Source: Bradyrhizobium sp. AUGA SZCCT0176 (GTDB lineage: Bacteria; Pseudomonadota; Alphaproteobacteria; Rhizobiales; Xanthobacteraceae). Taken from it: a stretch of 64,000 nucleotides of DNA. A program made the position numbers and the translations under genes. This document shows, one piece after another, positions 18,031 through 26,997 of this stretch (its first letter is position 1; every line of letters starts with the position of its first letter). Below the pieces are notes generated by a model that did not search any database, was not told the origin of the DNA, and was given only the letters and a program-made list of their open reading frames with translations. The DNA lies in contig NZ_JAFCMB010000001.1 of NCBI RefSeq assembly GCF_018130145.1, forward strand, positions 558,001 to 622,000, read 5' to 3'.

Positions 18031-18173
18031 GGACGTGGCCTTTGACTGACCGGGCGATCCTATCGTGCAACGGCCGGTTTGTTGAGGCGATTTGGTGCGA
18101 TTTCTCCCCTGCCGGCTCGAAGTATCTCACTTCGTGCCCGGCGAGGGCAACGCTGTCGCCGCCGCGCCCCGCC

Positions 18174-18737
18174 TCAAATGCAAAGGCTGAGTATCTTGAT
18201 GCGGCAGTCGCTTGATTTTGGCCGGGATGCGGGAGCGGCCTCGCGTTTCACAGCAACAAGCGGCTCCGTCTCTTTCTTGTTCTTGCCCTTGGGCCGCTTC
18301 GGCTCGTAATCGCCGGCGATCACCATGGCCCAGTAGGTGCGCTTGCCGCTGGCATCCCTGGCGCTCGCGATCCCGACGCGTGACGCATTTTGCAACAGCA
18401 GGTTCTTGCGGTGCCCGGAGGAGTCGATCCACTGGCCGAGCGTCTTCTCGAAACTCTCGTATCCATAGGCAATGTTCTCGGCGGCGCGGCCCGCACCCGC
18501 CGGCGCGACCCGCCTGGTGAACGGGCCGAGCACCTCATGGCTGAGTTCATTCTTCGCCGCCATCGCGCGCGCCTGATCCATCGCGATGCGGTCCAGCGTT
18601 GCATCGCGCACGACGCGGACCTGGCCATGCTTGAGGCGGAAGCCGGAGATCAGTTCGGCCGGCGACTCGGCGGCCATCGCAGGCGCGGCGAGCAGCAAAA
18701 AGCCCGCCATCAGTCCGCCAACGGCGCGACGTGTCAT
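18174..18737 (-). CDS. Secreted CAP-domain (SCP/PR1-like) protein
   Basis: A 187-residue protein: signal peptide (VGGLMAGFLLLAAPAMA), then a CAP domain with FRLKHGQVRVVRDATL, the His of NELSHEVLGPF, AENIAYGYESFEKTLGQWIDSSGHRKNLL and VGIASARDASGKRTYWAMVI. The last 40 residues are basic. Bacterial CAP proteins are extracytoplasmic, and their activity is mostly unknown. I chose the ATG at 18737 because GGGGGA precedes it closely; an in-frame ATG at 18755 lacks any ribosome-binding site. Confidence 0.8.
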   Translation of the reverse strand: MTRRAVGGLMAGFLLLAAPAMAAESPAELISGFRLKHGQVRVVRDATLDRIAMDQARAMAAKNELSHEVLGPFTRRVAPAGAGRAAENIAYGYESFEKTLGQWIDSSGHRKNLLLQNASRVGIASARDASGKRTYWAMVIAGDYEPKRPKGKNKKETEPLVAVKREAAPASRPKSSDCRIKILSLCI

Positions 18738-18879
18738 CGTCCCCCAAATACCCATTGTTCAATAAACCAGCGCCATATCTGGCTGCTTATCCATCGTTAA
18801 TGTGGACGACTCAAGGCACGGGGCGTGTATTCCCTGGCACTTGACCGACAGCCGGCGGGGGTCGCAGGCAATAGCTTGG

Positions 18880-19239
18880 TCAGCCGCAGTTCCAAACCGC
18901 GCCGATCGGCGTCCGCGTCCAGCACGGGCCAAAGCTGCCGCCATTGTAGCGGCCGCCGTAAAAACCGGGACGGCCGAAATAGCGCCAGGCGCCATCATAG
19001 CCGTAATAACTCGGGACCGGATCGATATACCAGGGACGCTGGTTGCGGCGCGCGGCGCGCAAAACCGCAGCTCTCTGGGTGTAAGCCGGGCGGCTGTTGT
19101 TCGGAGGCTGATGATAGCCCGGCAGGAAGCCGTAGCCCTGCCAGCGTGGCGCCGGCCGCTTATGGGCAGGAGCAGCCGGCGCGACGACCGGCAGGAGTGA
19201 CAGGACAACAGCAATCAATGCAAACACGAAGCGCGACAT
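18880..19239 (-). CDS. Small secreted hypothetical protein (Tyr/Gly/Pro/Arg-rich)
   Basis: A 119-residue protein with a clear signal peptide (FVFALIAVVLSLLPVVAPAAPA). The mature part is rich in aromatic residues, Gly, Pro and Arg (RWQGYGFLPGYHQPPNN, RNQRPWYIDPVPSYYGYDG). It contains two cysteines near the C terminus (GPCWTRTP and WNCG) that could form a disulfide. No known domain is recognised. Similar small secreted proteins are common in this group, often near envelope genes. The signal peptide and codon pattern favour this frame over an overlapping frame on the same strand. Confidence 0.65.
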   Translation of the reverse strand: MSRFVFALIAVVLSLLPVVAPAAPAHKRPAPRWQGYGFLPGYHQPPNNSRPAYTQRAAVLRAARRNQRPWYIDPVPSYYGYDGAWRYFGRPGFYGGRYNGGSFGPCWTRTPIGAVWNCG

Positions 19240-19502
19240 GCGCGCACCATAGACGGCCGGCTGTTGGGAGGCGATTCAAATCTAAGTGCACGGTCCAGCG
19301 CAACTATTTCCGGTTCGCTTGCGAGCGGCTGCATGCGCCAACAGCGGCTATTCCCCTCAACGGACATTGCGCTAGCGTATTTCAGCTCAATTGGGCCGGT
19401 TCTCGCTCGCCTCTTCGCCTCAAAGTGCTAGAATTTGGTGTGCTGGGGGTTTGCAATGCTCAGCGCCGATCGGCGCCGGCTCACTCATAAGGGAGCGTGA
19501 TC

Positions 19503-19940
19503 ATGGCGAATGTAATCGATGTCGCAAAGGCCGCAGTCACCGCATACAACGAAAAGGACTGGAGCAAGGCCAGGGACATCCTGGCTGCCAACGCCGTGTA
19601 CGACGAGAAGGGAACGAACCGTCGCATCAAGGGCGCCGGCGAGATCATCGAGGCCTGGCAGGGCTGGGCCAAGGCCTTCCCCGATTCGAAAGCCACATTC
19701 GTGCGCGAGTTCGCCAGCGGTGACACCGCGGTCCTCGAGCTTGTCTGGAAAGGCACGCACACGGGCCCGCTCCAGACTCCAGCAGGTACCATTCCGCCTT
19801 CGAACAAGCGGATCGAGGTGCCGGCCTGCCAGATCGTCCAGGTCGAGGGTGGTAAGGCCAAGAGCGCCGTGCACTACTTCGACCTCCTGACAATGCTTAC
19901 ACAGATCGGTGCCTCTGGCGCGGTAAAGACTGCCGCGTGA
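19503..19940 (+). CDS. SnoaL/NTF2-like fold protein
   Basis: A 145-residue single-domain protein. The opening AKAAVTAYNEKDWSKARDILA helix, VYDEKGTNRRIKGAGEIIEAWQGWAKAFPD, FVREFASGDTAVLELVWKGTHTGPL and the C-terminal strand pattern match the SnoaL-like polyketide-cyclase/NTF2 superfamily. These are small cone-shaped enzymes or ligand binders. The ATG at 19503 is preferred with GGGAGCG upstream; a GTG lies two codons earlier. A strong hairpin follows the gene. No function can be assigned. Confidence 0.8.
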   Translation: MANVIDVAKAAVTAYNEKDWSKARDILAANAVYDEKGTNRRIKGAGEIIEAWQGWAKAFPDSKATFVREFASGDTAVLELVWKGTHTGPLQTPAGTIPPSNKRIEVPACQIVQVEGGKAKSAVHYFDLLTMLTQIGASGAVKTAA

Positions 19941-19970
19941 AAGGCAAAGCCGTTCCGTCCAGTTGGAGAA

Positions 19971-19994
19971 GCCCGCCGGCGTGAGCCGGCGGGC
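19971..19994 (+). terminator. GC-rich terminator hairpin after the NTF2-like gene
   Basis: GCCCGCCGGC (19971-19980) and GCCGGCGGGC (19985-19994) form a perfect 10-bp stem with a 4-nt GTGA loop, 31 nt past the stop codon. No T-run follows. Confidence 0.55.
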
Positions 19995-20158
19995 GCACGC
20001 ATAAGGACGACGATCGAAGCCAGGCTCGTCCGCAGACTCTCGGGCAGCACCGCGACCTGCGAACTCGTCGGCTCTGCCGGGTTCGGCTGCGACGGTTCTA
20101 ATGCCGTTCGTCCGTCCGAGCGGAAGACCGAGGATTGAAATAAGCAGGGCGCGGACTC

Positions 20159-21466
20159 ATGAATGATTTCGTATTGCCCACCACGCGATACGCGCTCAGC
20201 GGCGATACAAACATCGCATATCAGACTATGGGCGGCGGCCCCATCGACATTCTCATGGTTCCCGGGATCGTGTCCCATGTCGAATTTTCACACGAGCTTC
20301 GAGGATACACGGCCTTTTTGCGTCGCCTTTCGACATTCGCACGCGTCGTCACATTCGACAAAAGAGGTCAGGGATTGTCGGACAGGCTTTCTGGCACTCC
20401 GTCGCTCGAACAGCGCATAGATGACGTTCGTGCCATCATGGACGATATCGGATCACGCCAGGCCGTGCTCTGGGGTTTCTCCGAAGGTGCCCCGATGAGC
20501 GCCCTGTTTGCCGCCACCCATCCCGACCGGGTGTCGCATCTCATTCTCTTCGGCGGCTATGCGAAGGCATTCGCCACGGAAGAAATGGTCCTGGAGCGCG
20601 TCAGGCTTTGGGGGACCGGCGCCATGATCAGGCAGCTCATCCCCGATCAAGCAGCGGATCCCGAAGCCGTCGCCCAGTGTGCGAAGTTCCAGCGGTTATC
20701 GGCAAGTCCGGGAACCTACAAGGCATTCGGCCTGTTGAATACCCTCATCGACATCAGGCCGATTCTTCCCAGCGTGCGCGTGCCGACGCTGGTCCTTCAT
20801 CGGCGTACTGATACCCTCGTTCCCATTGAACATGGTCGCAGTCTTGCAGCGCAAATACCTGCTGCAAAATTCATCGAGCACGAAGGCGGCAATCACGCAT
20901 TCTGGACCGGTGATGTGGATACGCTAATTGGCGACGTCGAAGAATTTGTAACGGGACACCGCGAAAGCTCATCGGAGAGTCTTGAGCGGGTGTTGGCCAC
21001 CGTTCTTTTCACCGATATCGTTGAATCGACGCGCCGCGCCACTGAGATGGGCGACCAGACATGGCGGCGATTGCTGGATAGCCACGATCAAATCGCGAAG
21101 CAGATGATCGACAAACATCGCGGATGTTTGATCAAGACCACTGGCGATGGAATTCTGGCGACGTTCGACGGACCGGGGCGGGCTGTTCGATGTGCCCTGG
21201 CATTCGAAACCGCGGCCAAGCAGATCGGATTGCCGCTACGCGCGGGGCTGCATACCGGCGAGGTCGAAATGAGAGGTCGTGATATCGGCGGGGTCGCGGT
21301 GCACGCGGCGGCTCGCGTCATGGGGGAATGTGGTCCCAGCGAGGTTCTGGTATCGAGGGTCGTCACCGACTTGGTGGCCGGCGCAGGCCTGAAGTTCTCC
21401 GAACGCGGATCGCATGAACTGAAAGGCCTTCCGGGTCGTTGGGATCTCTTCGCGGCGAGCTTCTAA
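20159..21466 (+). CDS. Alpha/beta-hydrolase fused to class III adenylate/guanylate cyclase
   Basis: A 435-residue two-domain protein. Residues 1-265 form an alpha/beta hydrolase with nucleophile elbow GFSEGAP (Ser108), acid Asp218 (RRTDTLV) and His246 (GGNHAFW). Residues 278-435 form a class III nucleotide cyclase: FTDIVEST with metal-binding Asp286, KTTGDGILATFDGP with Asp330, RAGLHTGEVE, and GGVAVHAAARVM. In the last motif the usual transition-state Asn is His382, while Arg386 is kept. Mycobacterial Rv1900c has the same fusion and also noncanonical catalytic residues. So the protein may sense or hydrolyse a small ligand and signal through cAMP, but activity of both domains is inferred. It appears monocistronic. 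Confidence 0.88.
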   Translation: MNDFVLPTTRYALSGDTNIAYQTMGGGPIDILMVPGIVSHVEFSHELRGYTAFLRRLSTFARVVTFDKRGQGLSDRLSGTPSLEQRIDDVRAIMDDIGSRQAVLWGFSEGAPMSALFAATHPDRVSHLILFGGYAKAFATEEMVLERVRLWGTGAMIRQLIPDQAADPEAVAQCAKFQRLSASPGTYKAFGLLNTLIDIRPILPSVRVPTLVLHRRTDTLVPIEHGRSLAAQIPAAKFIEHEGGNHAFWTGDVDTLIGDVEEFVTGHRESSSESLERVLATVLFTDIVESTRRATEMGDQTWRRLLDSHDQIAKQMIDKHRGCLIKTTGDGILATFDGPGRAVRCALAFETAAKQIGLPLRAGLHTGEVEMRGRDIGGVAVHAAARVMGECGPSEVLVSRVVTDLVAGAGLKFSERGSHELKGLPGRWDLFAASF

Positions 21467-21500
21467 GCTTCGCATCGTGCGGGAAGATAAAATCGTCAGC

Positions 21501-22511
21501 TTACGGAAACGCGATCGTGATCTTGCCGAAATGGCCGGCCTGCTGCATCAGCCGCAGCGCGCCCGGCACTTCGGTGAAACCAAGCGTTCTGTCGATCACG
21601 GGTTTCATGCGGTTCTGCCCGATCGCCGCGGCCATGTTTTCAAACATTCTCCGGCTGCCGACGGAGAGCCCGATCACGTGCAGGTTCTTGCTGAACAGGG
21701 TAGGGATCGAGACCTGCTGGGAAAAGCCCGATAGCACCCCGATCACGAGGATGGTGCCGCCGACGCGCGCGGCCTCGAGCGATTGCTGAAAAGTGTCCTT
21801 GCCGCCGACTTCCACGATGTGATCGACGCCGCCGCCGGCCCAGTCCGCGGCAGCCTTGCCCCATTCGGCGACCGCGCGATAGTTGATCGTATGGTCCGCG
21901 CTGAGCGCTTTCGCGCGTTCGAGTTTTTCGTCGCTCGATGACGTCACGATGACCGTGGCGCCCGCCAGCTTGGCGAACTGCAGCGCGAAAATCGAAACCC
22001 CGCCCGTGCCCTGCACCAGGACGGTCTGGCCCGGCCGGAGCCGGGCTTCGTCGAACAGCGCGCGCCAGGCGGTGAGTGCCGCGCATGGCAAGGTGGCGGC
22101 CTCGGCAAAGGTCAAATGATCGGGAATGCGGCTGACGCCTTCGGCGTCAAGCAGCAGCAATTCCTGCAGCACACCTGGGCGCGTGCCGCCAAGCGCGAGG
22201 CGGCGGCCGCTGGCCGAAGGCCCGCCGTCGAACCAGGATTGAAAGAACATCGGGCACACGCGATTCCCGACCGAGACCCGGCTCACGCCTGGTCCCACGG
22301 CGACAATTTCGCCGGCTCCGTCGGAGAACGGGATCAGCGGAAGCCTGTACGCGCCGCCCTGGCCCTGGACGGTTATCAGGTCGCGATAATTCAGCGATGC
22401 CGCGCGCATCCGGACCACGACCTGGCCGGGGCCAGGCTCAGGCTCCGGCCGATCGACCAGTTCCAAGGCGTCGATCGACCACTCGCGTGCGACTTGCCAG
22501 ACTTTCAACAA
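21501..22511 (-). CDS. Zinc-independent medium-chain alcohol dehydrogenase/quinone reductase-like
   Basis: A 336-residue MDR-family oxidoreductase, NAD(P)H-dependent. The N-terminal GroES-like domain includes MRAASLNYRDL and IPFSDGAGEIVAVG. The Rossmann domain has VLVQGTGGVSIFALQFAKLAGATVIVTSSSDEKL (about 165-198). The cysteine ligands of the structural zinc are absent, as in the quinone reductase-like branch. It is the last gene of the minus-strand sugar operon, 21 nt after the SDR gene, so it likely acts on a sugar- or alcohol-derived intermediate. Confidence 0.85.
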   Translation of the reverse strand: MLKVWQVAREWSIDALELVDRPEPEPGPGQVVVRMRAASLNYRDLITVQGQGGAYRLPLIPFSDGAGEIVAVGPGVSRVSVGNRVCPMFFQSWFDGGPSASGRRLALGGTRPGVLQELLLLDAEGVSRIPDHLTFAEAATLPCAALTAWRALFDEARLRPGQTVLVQGTGGVSIFALQFAKLAGATVIVTSSSDEKLERAKALSADHTINYRAVAEWGKAAADWAGGGVDHIVEVGGKDTFQQSLEAARVGGTILVIGVLSGFSQQVSIPTLFSKNLHVIGLSVGSRRMFENMAAAIGQNRMKPVIDRTLGFTEVPGALRLMQQAGHFGKITIAFP

Positions 22512-22532
22512 AGCCTCCTTTATTCGCCGATG

Positions 22533-23303
22533 CTACGCCGCGAAATACCCGCCGTCGACCACCTGCGACGCGCCGGTCATGAACGAGGCCTTGTCGGAAC
22601 ACATCCAGACCACGGCTTCCGCGATTTCCTCGGGCACGCCCATGCGGTTCATCGGCACCTTCGCCAACGTGGCATCGAGCCGCGTCTCCACCACCTCCTT
22701 GGTCATGGGTGTGGTGATATAGCCGGGATTGACGCAGTTCACGCGGATGCCGTCCTGCGCATATTCGATCGCCGCGGTCTTCGTCAGCCCAACCACGCCG
22801 TGCTTTGCCGCCACATAGTGCCCGGATGTCGCCAGACCAATCAGCCCGGCGATCGAGGCGGTGTTGACGATGGCGCCGCCACCGCCTTGCGCCAGCATTT
22901 GCGCGATCTCGTGTTTCATGCAGAGCCACACGCCGGTGAGGTTGATCGCGAGCATGGTGTCGAACGAGATCTGGCTGAGTTCGTGCAGGCGCTGGCGTCC
23001 GGGGCCAACCGATCCGCCGGCAACGCCGGCATTGTTGAAGGCGCAGTCGATCCGTCCATAGGCCGCCACGGTGCGCGCGACCATCGCGGCAACGTCGCCT
23101 TCTGCGGTGACGTCGCCGCCGATCGCAATGGCCTGACCGCCGGCCGCGTTGATCAGGGCGACGGTGCCGGCCGCGTTTTCCTCGGTGCGATCGGCTACCG
23201 CGACCCTCGCACCCTCGCGCGCCATGGCCAGCGCCGTCGCGCGTCCGATGCCCGAGGCGCCGCCCGTTACCAGCGCCACCTTGCGCTCAAGAATGCCTGC
23301 CAT
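22533..23303 (-). CDS. SDR family oxidoreductase (glucose 1-dehydrogenase-like)
   Basis: A 256-residue classical short-chain dehydrogenase. The cofactor motif is TGGASGIG (about residues 14-21), NNAGVAGG (about 91) is the NNAG element, and the catalytic Ser/Tyr/Lys are in NTASIAG, and in YVAAKHGVVG. ADRTEEN after beta-2 begins with Asp, which favours NAD+ over NADP+. It lies in an operon with another SDR upstream (15-nt gap) and an alcohol dehydrogenase downstream. This suggests a stepwise oxidation of an imported polyol or aldose. Confidence 0.9.
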   Translation of the reverse strand: MAGILERKVALVTGGASGIGRATALAMAREGARVAVADRTEENAAGTVALINAAGGQAIAIGGDVTAEGDVAAMVARTVAAYGRIDCAFNNAGVAGGSVGPGRQRLHELSQISFDTMLAINLTGVWLCMKHEIAQMLAQGGGGAIVNTASIAGLIGLATSGHYVAAKHGVVGLTKTAAIEYAQDGIRVNCVNPGYITTPMTKEVVETRLDATLAKVPMNRMGVPEEIAEAVVWMCSDKASFMTGASQVVDGGYFAA

Positions 23304-23318
23304 GTCTGTTTTCTCCTG

Positions 23319-24086
23319 CTAGCCTAGGCCGCCATCGACCGTGAAGCACTGGCGCGTAATTCGGCTGCTCTCGTCGGACGCCAGAAACAGCGCCAAGCAC
23401 GCGATGTCGTCGGGCGTCACCGCGTCGGGAATGTCCTGACGCGTGCGAAGCTCGGCGATCTTCTGCTCGTCAGGATACCACAGCCGGCGCTGGCGCTCGG
23501 TGATCACCATACCGGGTGCGATGGCGTTGACGCGGATGCGGTCTGGTCCGACCGACCGGGCCAGGGAATTGGTGAAGCCGACAATCGCCGCTTTCGCCGC
23601 CGCGTAGACCGGCAGCGCCGGTGCGCCGCGGGTCCATGCCACGGATGACATGTTGATGATCGAACCGCCGCCGCGGGCCTGCATCTGCGGCACCACGGCC
23701 TGTGCGGCGAAGAAAACGTGCTTGAGGTTGACGGCGATCGACCAGTCGAATTCCGCCGGCGTCACTTCTGAAAGCACCTGGCGCTGGTCGTTGGCGGCGT
23801 TGTTGACCAGTACCGCGGCATCGCCGAGCGTGGCGTGGACCGTGGCCATCGCGGCGCGCAACGCGTCGATATCCAGCAAGTCGCAGGGCGCGAACAGCGG
23901 CGCGGAGCCGGACGCATCCGTCACCTCGCGCACCAGCGCTTCGCCGGCGACGGCGTCGATGTCGAGGAAGGCGACACGGGCCTTTTGTGCCGCGAACGCA
24001 CGGACGAACGCGGCGCCGATGCCGCTGGCGCCTCCGGTGATCAACACGACACGGCCTGCAAGGCTGGGATAAAGGGCATGGGTCAT
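23319..24086 (-). CDS. SDR family oxidoreductase
   Basis: A 255-residue classical SDR: ITGGASGIGAAF (cofactor loop), FLDIDAVAGEAL (Asp after beta-2, NAD preference), NNAANDQRQ, MSSVAWTRG and the YAAAKAAIVGF catalytic Tyr/Lys. Its ATG at 24086 overlaps the TGA of the upstream ATPase gene (ATGA at 24083-24086), so it is translationally coupled to the transporter. It is about as similar to the SDR at 29837 as to its operon neighbour, since both share the NNAA(N/H)D and ITRQCFTVDGG or TSQHYVVDGG type ends. A sugar or sugar-acid dehydrogenase role is inferred. Confidence 0.88.
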   Translation of the reverse strand: MTHALYPSLAGRVVLITGGASGIGAAFVRAFAAQKARVAFLDIDAVAGEALVREVTDASGSAPLFAPCDLLDIDALRAAMATVHATLGDAAVLVNNAANDQRQVLSEVTPAEFDWSIAVNLKHVFFAAQAVVPQMQARGGGSIINMSSVAWTRGAPALPVYAAAKAAIVGFTNSLARSVGPDRIRVNAIAPGMVITERQRRLWYPDEQKIAELRTRQDIPDAVTPDDIACLALFLASDESSRITRQCFTVDGGLG

Positions 24087-25198
24087 GCGATCAGGCGCTC
24101 CGTCACCGGGTCGAACAGGCAAATCCGACGCGTGTCGAGCGCGAAGGCGGCAAGCTTACCCGGCTCAGGCCTGATGTCCGGCGAGATGCGCGCCAGCACC
24201 TGCTCCCCGCCGAGCCGCAGCAACACGATGGTCTCCGCGCCGGTGGGCTCGACCATCTCGACCGGCGCCTGGACGACGATCGGTGCGCCCGATGCGCCCG
24301 AAAAACTGCGGCTGCCCTCGGCAATGCATTCCGGCCTGATGCCAAGCACCACGTCGCGGCCGACAAAGGCTGCGGCCGCCTCGTACCCCTGCAGTCGAAG
24401 GCGGACCTCGTCCAGCCGCCCGGCGCCGATCACCACCACCGGCCCGCCATCTTCCGCTTCGAGCCGCGCCGGCATCGTGTTCATCGGCGGTGAGCCCATG
24501 AAGCGTGCGACGAACAAATTGGCTGGATAGCGGTACACCGTATCCGGATCGGCGAATTGCTGCACCTCGCCCTGATGCATGACGGCGATCCGCGTCGCCA
24601 TCGTCATCGCCTCGATCTGGTCGTGGGTGACATAGACGATGGTCGCGCCGATGCGCTGGTGCAGCCGCTTGATCTCCATCCGCATCTCGACGCGCAGTTT
24701 GGCGTCGAGGTTGGAGAGCGGTTCGTCGAACAGGAACAGCAGGGGATCGCGCACCAGGGCCCGGCCCATCGCCACGCGCTGGCGTTGGCCGCCGGACAAT
24801 TGCGATGGCTTGCGGCCGAGCAATGGCTCGATCTGCAGCAGCCGCGCGACATTGGCCAGCGCCTTCTCCTGCTCCGCCTTCGGAACATGGCGGCATTCCA
24901 TGCCGAAGGTGATGTTCTGGCGCACCGTCATCGACGGATAGAGCGCATAGGACTGGAACACCATCGCGATGTCGCGGTCCTTTGGCGCGATGTCGTTGAC
25001 GACCCGTCCGCCGATCTCCACGGTCCCCGCGCTCGGGCGATCGAGCCCGGCCACGATGTTGAGCAAGGTGGATTTTCCGCAGCCGGATGGTCCGACCAGC
25101 ACGGTGAATTCGCCGCTCTCGATGTCGAGGTCGATCCCCTTCAACACTTCCAGATTGGCGTACCGCTTCGACAGGGCACGAATGCTCAACGCTGCCAT
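24083..25198 (-). CDS. Sugar ABC transporter ATP-binding protein (MalK/UgpC type)
   Basis: A 371-residue ATPase for a carbohydrate importer. Walker A GPSGCGKST (about residues 36-44), signature LSGGQRQR (about 134), Walker B LLFLFDEPLSNLD and the switch THDQ are all present. The C-terminal OB-fold regulatory domain (VVLGIRPECI, then GAETIVLLRLGGEQV) is typical of MalK/UgpC. The start codon sits in the second copy of a 15-bp tandem duplication that doubles the Shine-Dalgarno region. The gene is coupled to the SDR downstream and follows the two permease genes. Confidence 0.92.
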   Translation of the reverse strand: MAALSIRALSKRYANLEVLKGIDLDIESGEFTVLVGPSGCGKSTLLNIVAGLDRPSAGTVEIGGRVVNDIAPKDRDIAMVFQSYALYPSMTVRQNITFGMECRHVPKAEQEKALANVARLLQIEPLLGRKPSQLSGGQRQRVAMGRALVRDPLLFLFDEPLSNLDAKLRVEMRMEIKRLHQRIGATIVYVTHDQIEAMTMATRIAVMHQGEVQQFADPDTVYRYPANLFVARFMGSPPMNTMPARLEAEDGGPVVVIGAGRLDEVRLRLQGYEAAAAFVGRDVVLGIRPECIAEGSRSFSGASGAPIVVQAPVEMVEPTGAETIVLLRLGGEQVLARISPDIRPEPGKLAAFALDTRRICLFDPVTERLIA

Positions 25199-25226
25199 GA
25201 CTTCCCCTTCAATGACTTCCCCTTCA
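25197..25226 (-). repeat. Tandem 15-bp duplication over the ATPase gene RBS
   Basis: ATGACTTCCCCTTCA occurs twice in direct tandem (25197-25211 and 25212-25226). On the minus strand each copy carries AAGGGGA followed by GTCAT. The duplication therefore spans the permease stop codon region, a spare ribosome-binding site and the true start at 25198. It looks like a recent slippage or recombination event. Confidence 0.85.
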
Positions 25227-26081
25227 TTTCACGGCGCCGGCGGTAAGGCCGCGTACGAAGTATTTGCCACCGATCAGGTAGATCAACAGGGTAGGTAGGG
25301 CCGCGATCATCACCGCGGCGCTTTGCACGCCATGATGCGGGATGTCGGCGACCGCGGCCGAGAGCGCGATCAGCGCAGCGGTGACCGGCTGCTGTTGGCC
25401 GGTCGTGAATGTCACGCCATAGAGGAACTCGTTCCAGATATGCGTGAACTGCCAGATCACGGTGACAACCAGGATGGGCGGCGAGAGTGGGAGAATGATG
25501 CGCCAGAAAATACGAAAGAACCCGGCGCCATCGATGCGCGCGGCCCTAATCAACTCCTGCGGGATGGCAACGTAGTAGTTTCGGCAGAACAAGACGGTAA
25601 AGGAGAGTCCCTGGATCGTGTGGATCAGCACCAGGCCCGTCAGCGTGTTCATCAGCCCGGTATCGCGCAGCACGATGGTCCACGGCAGCAAGCGCATCTG
25701 CTGCGGCAGGAAGATGCCCAGCGTGACGATGCCGTAGATCCAGTTGTCGCCGCGAAAGCGCCAGAGCGAAACGGCGTAACCGGCGACCGCACCAAGCAGG
25801 GTGGAAAAGATCGTCGCGGGAATCGTCACGAGCGCGGAGTTCAACATGTAGGGGCGGATGCCGACACAGGTCTGCGCGACGCAGAAGTCGGACCAGGCTG
25901 TGAGGTAGTTGCCAAAGGCCCACTGCCGCGGCCAGCCGATCATCGAGGTCTGGACGATTTCCTCGTTGCTGCGCAGCGAATTCAGCACGACGACGATTAG
26001 TGGTACGAGCCACGCCGCCGCGACCAGCGAAACGACGAGATAGATCAGCATGCGGCTCGGCGCGAAGGTTCGATCACGCAT
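25224..26081 (-). CDS. Sugar ABC transporter permease (MalG/UgpE-like)
   Basis: A 285-residue inner-membrane protein with six predicted TM segments. The EAA loop reads IPQELIRAARIDGAGFFRIFWRIILPLSPP (about residues 184-213), the docking site for the ATPase. The C terminus [14 protein letters not shown] is typical of MalG-type carbohydrate permeases. It overlaps the upstream permease gene by 8 nt and precedes the ATPase gene by 25 nt, including the tandem duplication. Confidence 0.9.
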   Translation of the reverse strand: MRDRTFAPSRMLIYLVVSLVAAAWLVPLIVVVLNSLRSNEEIVQTSMIGWPRQWAFGNYLTAWSDFCVAQTCVGIRPYMLNSALVTIPATIFSTLLGAVAGYAVSLWRFRGDNWIYGIVTLGIFLPQQMRLLPWTIVLRDTGLMNTLTGLVLIHTIQGLSFTVLFCRNYYVAIPQELIRAARIDGAGFFRIFWRIILPLSPPILVVTVIWQFTHIWNEFLYGVTFTTGQQQPVTAALIALSAAVADIPHHGVQSAAVMIAALPTLLIYLIGGKYFVRGLTAGAVK

Positions 26082-26997
26082 GGGGGGCCCGACGTTGCTG
26101 GAGATATTGCCACGCCGCGTAAGGCAGCAGCACCGAGAGAAGAATCAGCAACATCAGCACGGCCGCCGCCGCCCCCCGGCCGAGCAGGTTGCGTTGGAAC
26201 ATCAGGTCGTAGACGACAAGGGCCGGCAACTGGGTCGCGATTCCAGGGCCGCCGTTGGTCAGCGCGCGGACGAGGTCGAAGGTCGAAATGGCGAACTGCA
26301 GCTGGATCACGATGACAGTTATGGTGATCGGCCAGAGCGTCGGCAGGATGACGCGCCGGTACATCCGGACCGGTCCGGCGCCGTCGATCTGCGCCGCTTT
26401 GATCAGGTCGGCATCGACGGACCTGAGGCCGGCGAGGAAGAGCGCCATGGCGAAGCCCGAGGATTGCCAGATCGCAGCGATGACGATCGTCCAGATCGCC
26501 ATGTCGCGGTCGATCAGCCAATCGAACCGGAAGGAAGTCCAGCCGAAATCGTGGACGAGCTTCTGGATCCCGATGCCGGGATTGAGCAGCCAGCTCCAGA
26601 CCGTGCCGGTGACCACGAACGACACCGCCAGGGGGTAGAGGAAGATGGACCGCAGCACGTTCTCGCCGCGAATGCGCTGATCGAGCAGGATCGCGAGTAT
26701 GAGACCTGTCACCAGGCTGAGCAGCACGAACGCACTGCCGAACAGCAGCAGATTGTCGAAGGCGATTTGCCAGTTCCGCGACGCCAAAACCGAGGTGTAG
26801 TTGCGCAAACCGACCCAGCCCGACACCGGGACCAGCGTGGACGGCGTGAACGAGATCCAGATGGTCCACAGCGAAAACGAAACGAGGTGCGCGGCCGACA
26901 ACAGCAGCGGTACCCAGATCGTCAGATACTCGGGCAGCCGGCGCACCATTTCAGGTGTCGTCGGCCGCCCTGCTCGCGGTGCCGCGGCGTCTGTCAA
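26074..26997 (-). CDS. Sugar ABC transporter permease (MalF/UgpA-like)
   Basis: A 307-residue inner-membrane permease with about six TM segments and the EAA motif DADLIKAAQIDGAGPVRMYRRVILPTLWP (about residues 202-230). The start appears to be the TTG at 26997, whose last bases overlap the TGA of the binding-protein gene (TTGA at 26994-26997). An alternative ATG lies 16 codons later (26949). The overlap suggests coupled translation. The first 30 residues are Ala/Pro/Arg-rich and probably cytoplasmic. Confidence 0.88.
   Translation of the reverse strand: MTDAAAPRAGRPTTPEMVRRLPEYLTIWVPLLLSAAHLVSFSLWTIWISFTPSTLVPVSGWVGLRNYTSVLASRNWQIAFDNLLLFGSAFVLLSLVTGLILAILLDQRIRGENVLRSIFLYPLAVSFVVTGTVWSWLLNPGIGIQKLVHDFGWTSFRFDWLIDRDMAIWTIVIAAIWQSSGFAMALFLAGLRSVDADLIKAAQIDGAGPVRMYRRVILPTLWPITITVIVIQLQFAISTFDLVRALTNGGPGIATQLPALVVYDLMFQRNLLGRGAAAAVLMLLILLSVLLPYAAWQYLQQRRAPHA

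Noticed and set aside
18759..19214. 151-codon minus-strand frame overlapping the small secreted protein
   Set aside because: Ser/Arg/Ala-rich with no signal peptide, while the overlapping frame at 18880-19239 has a clean signal sequence.
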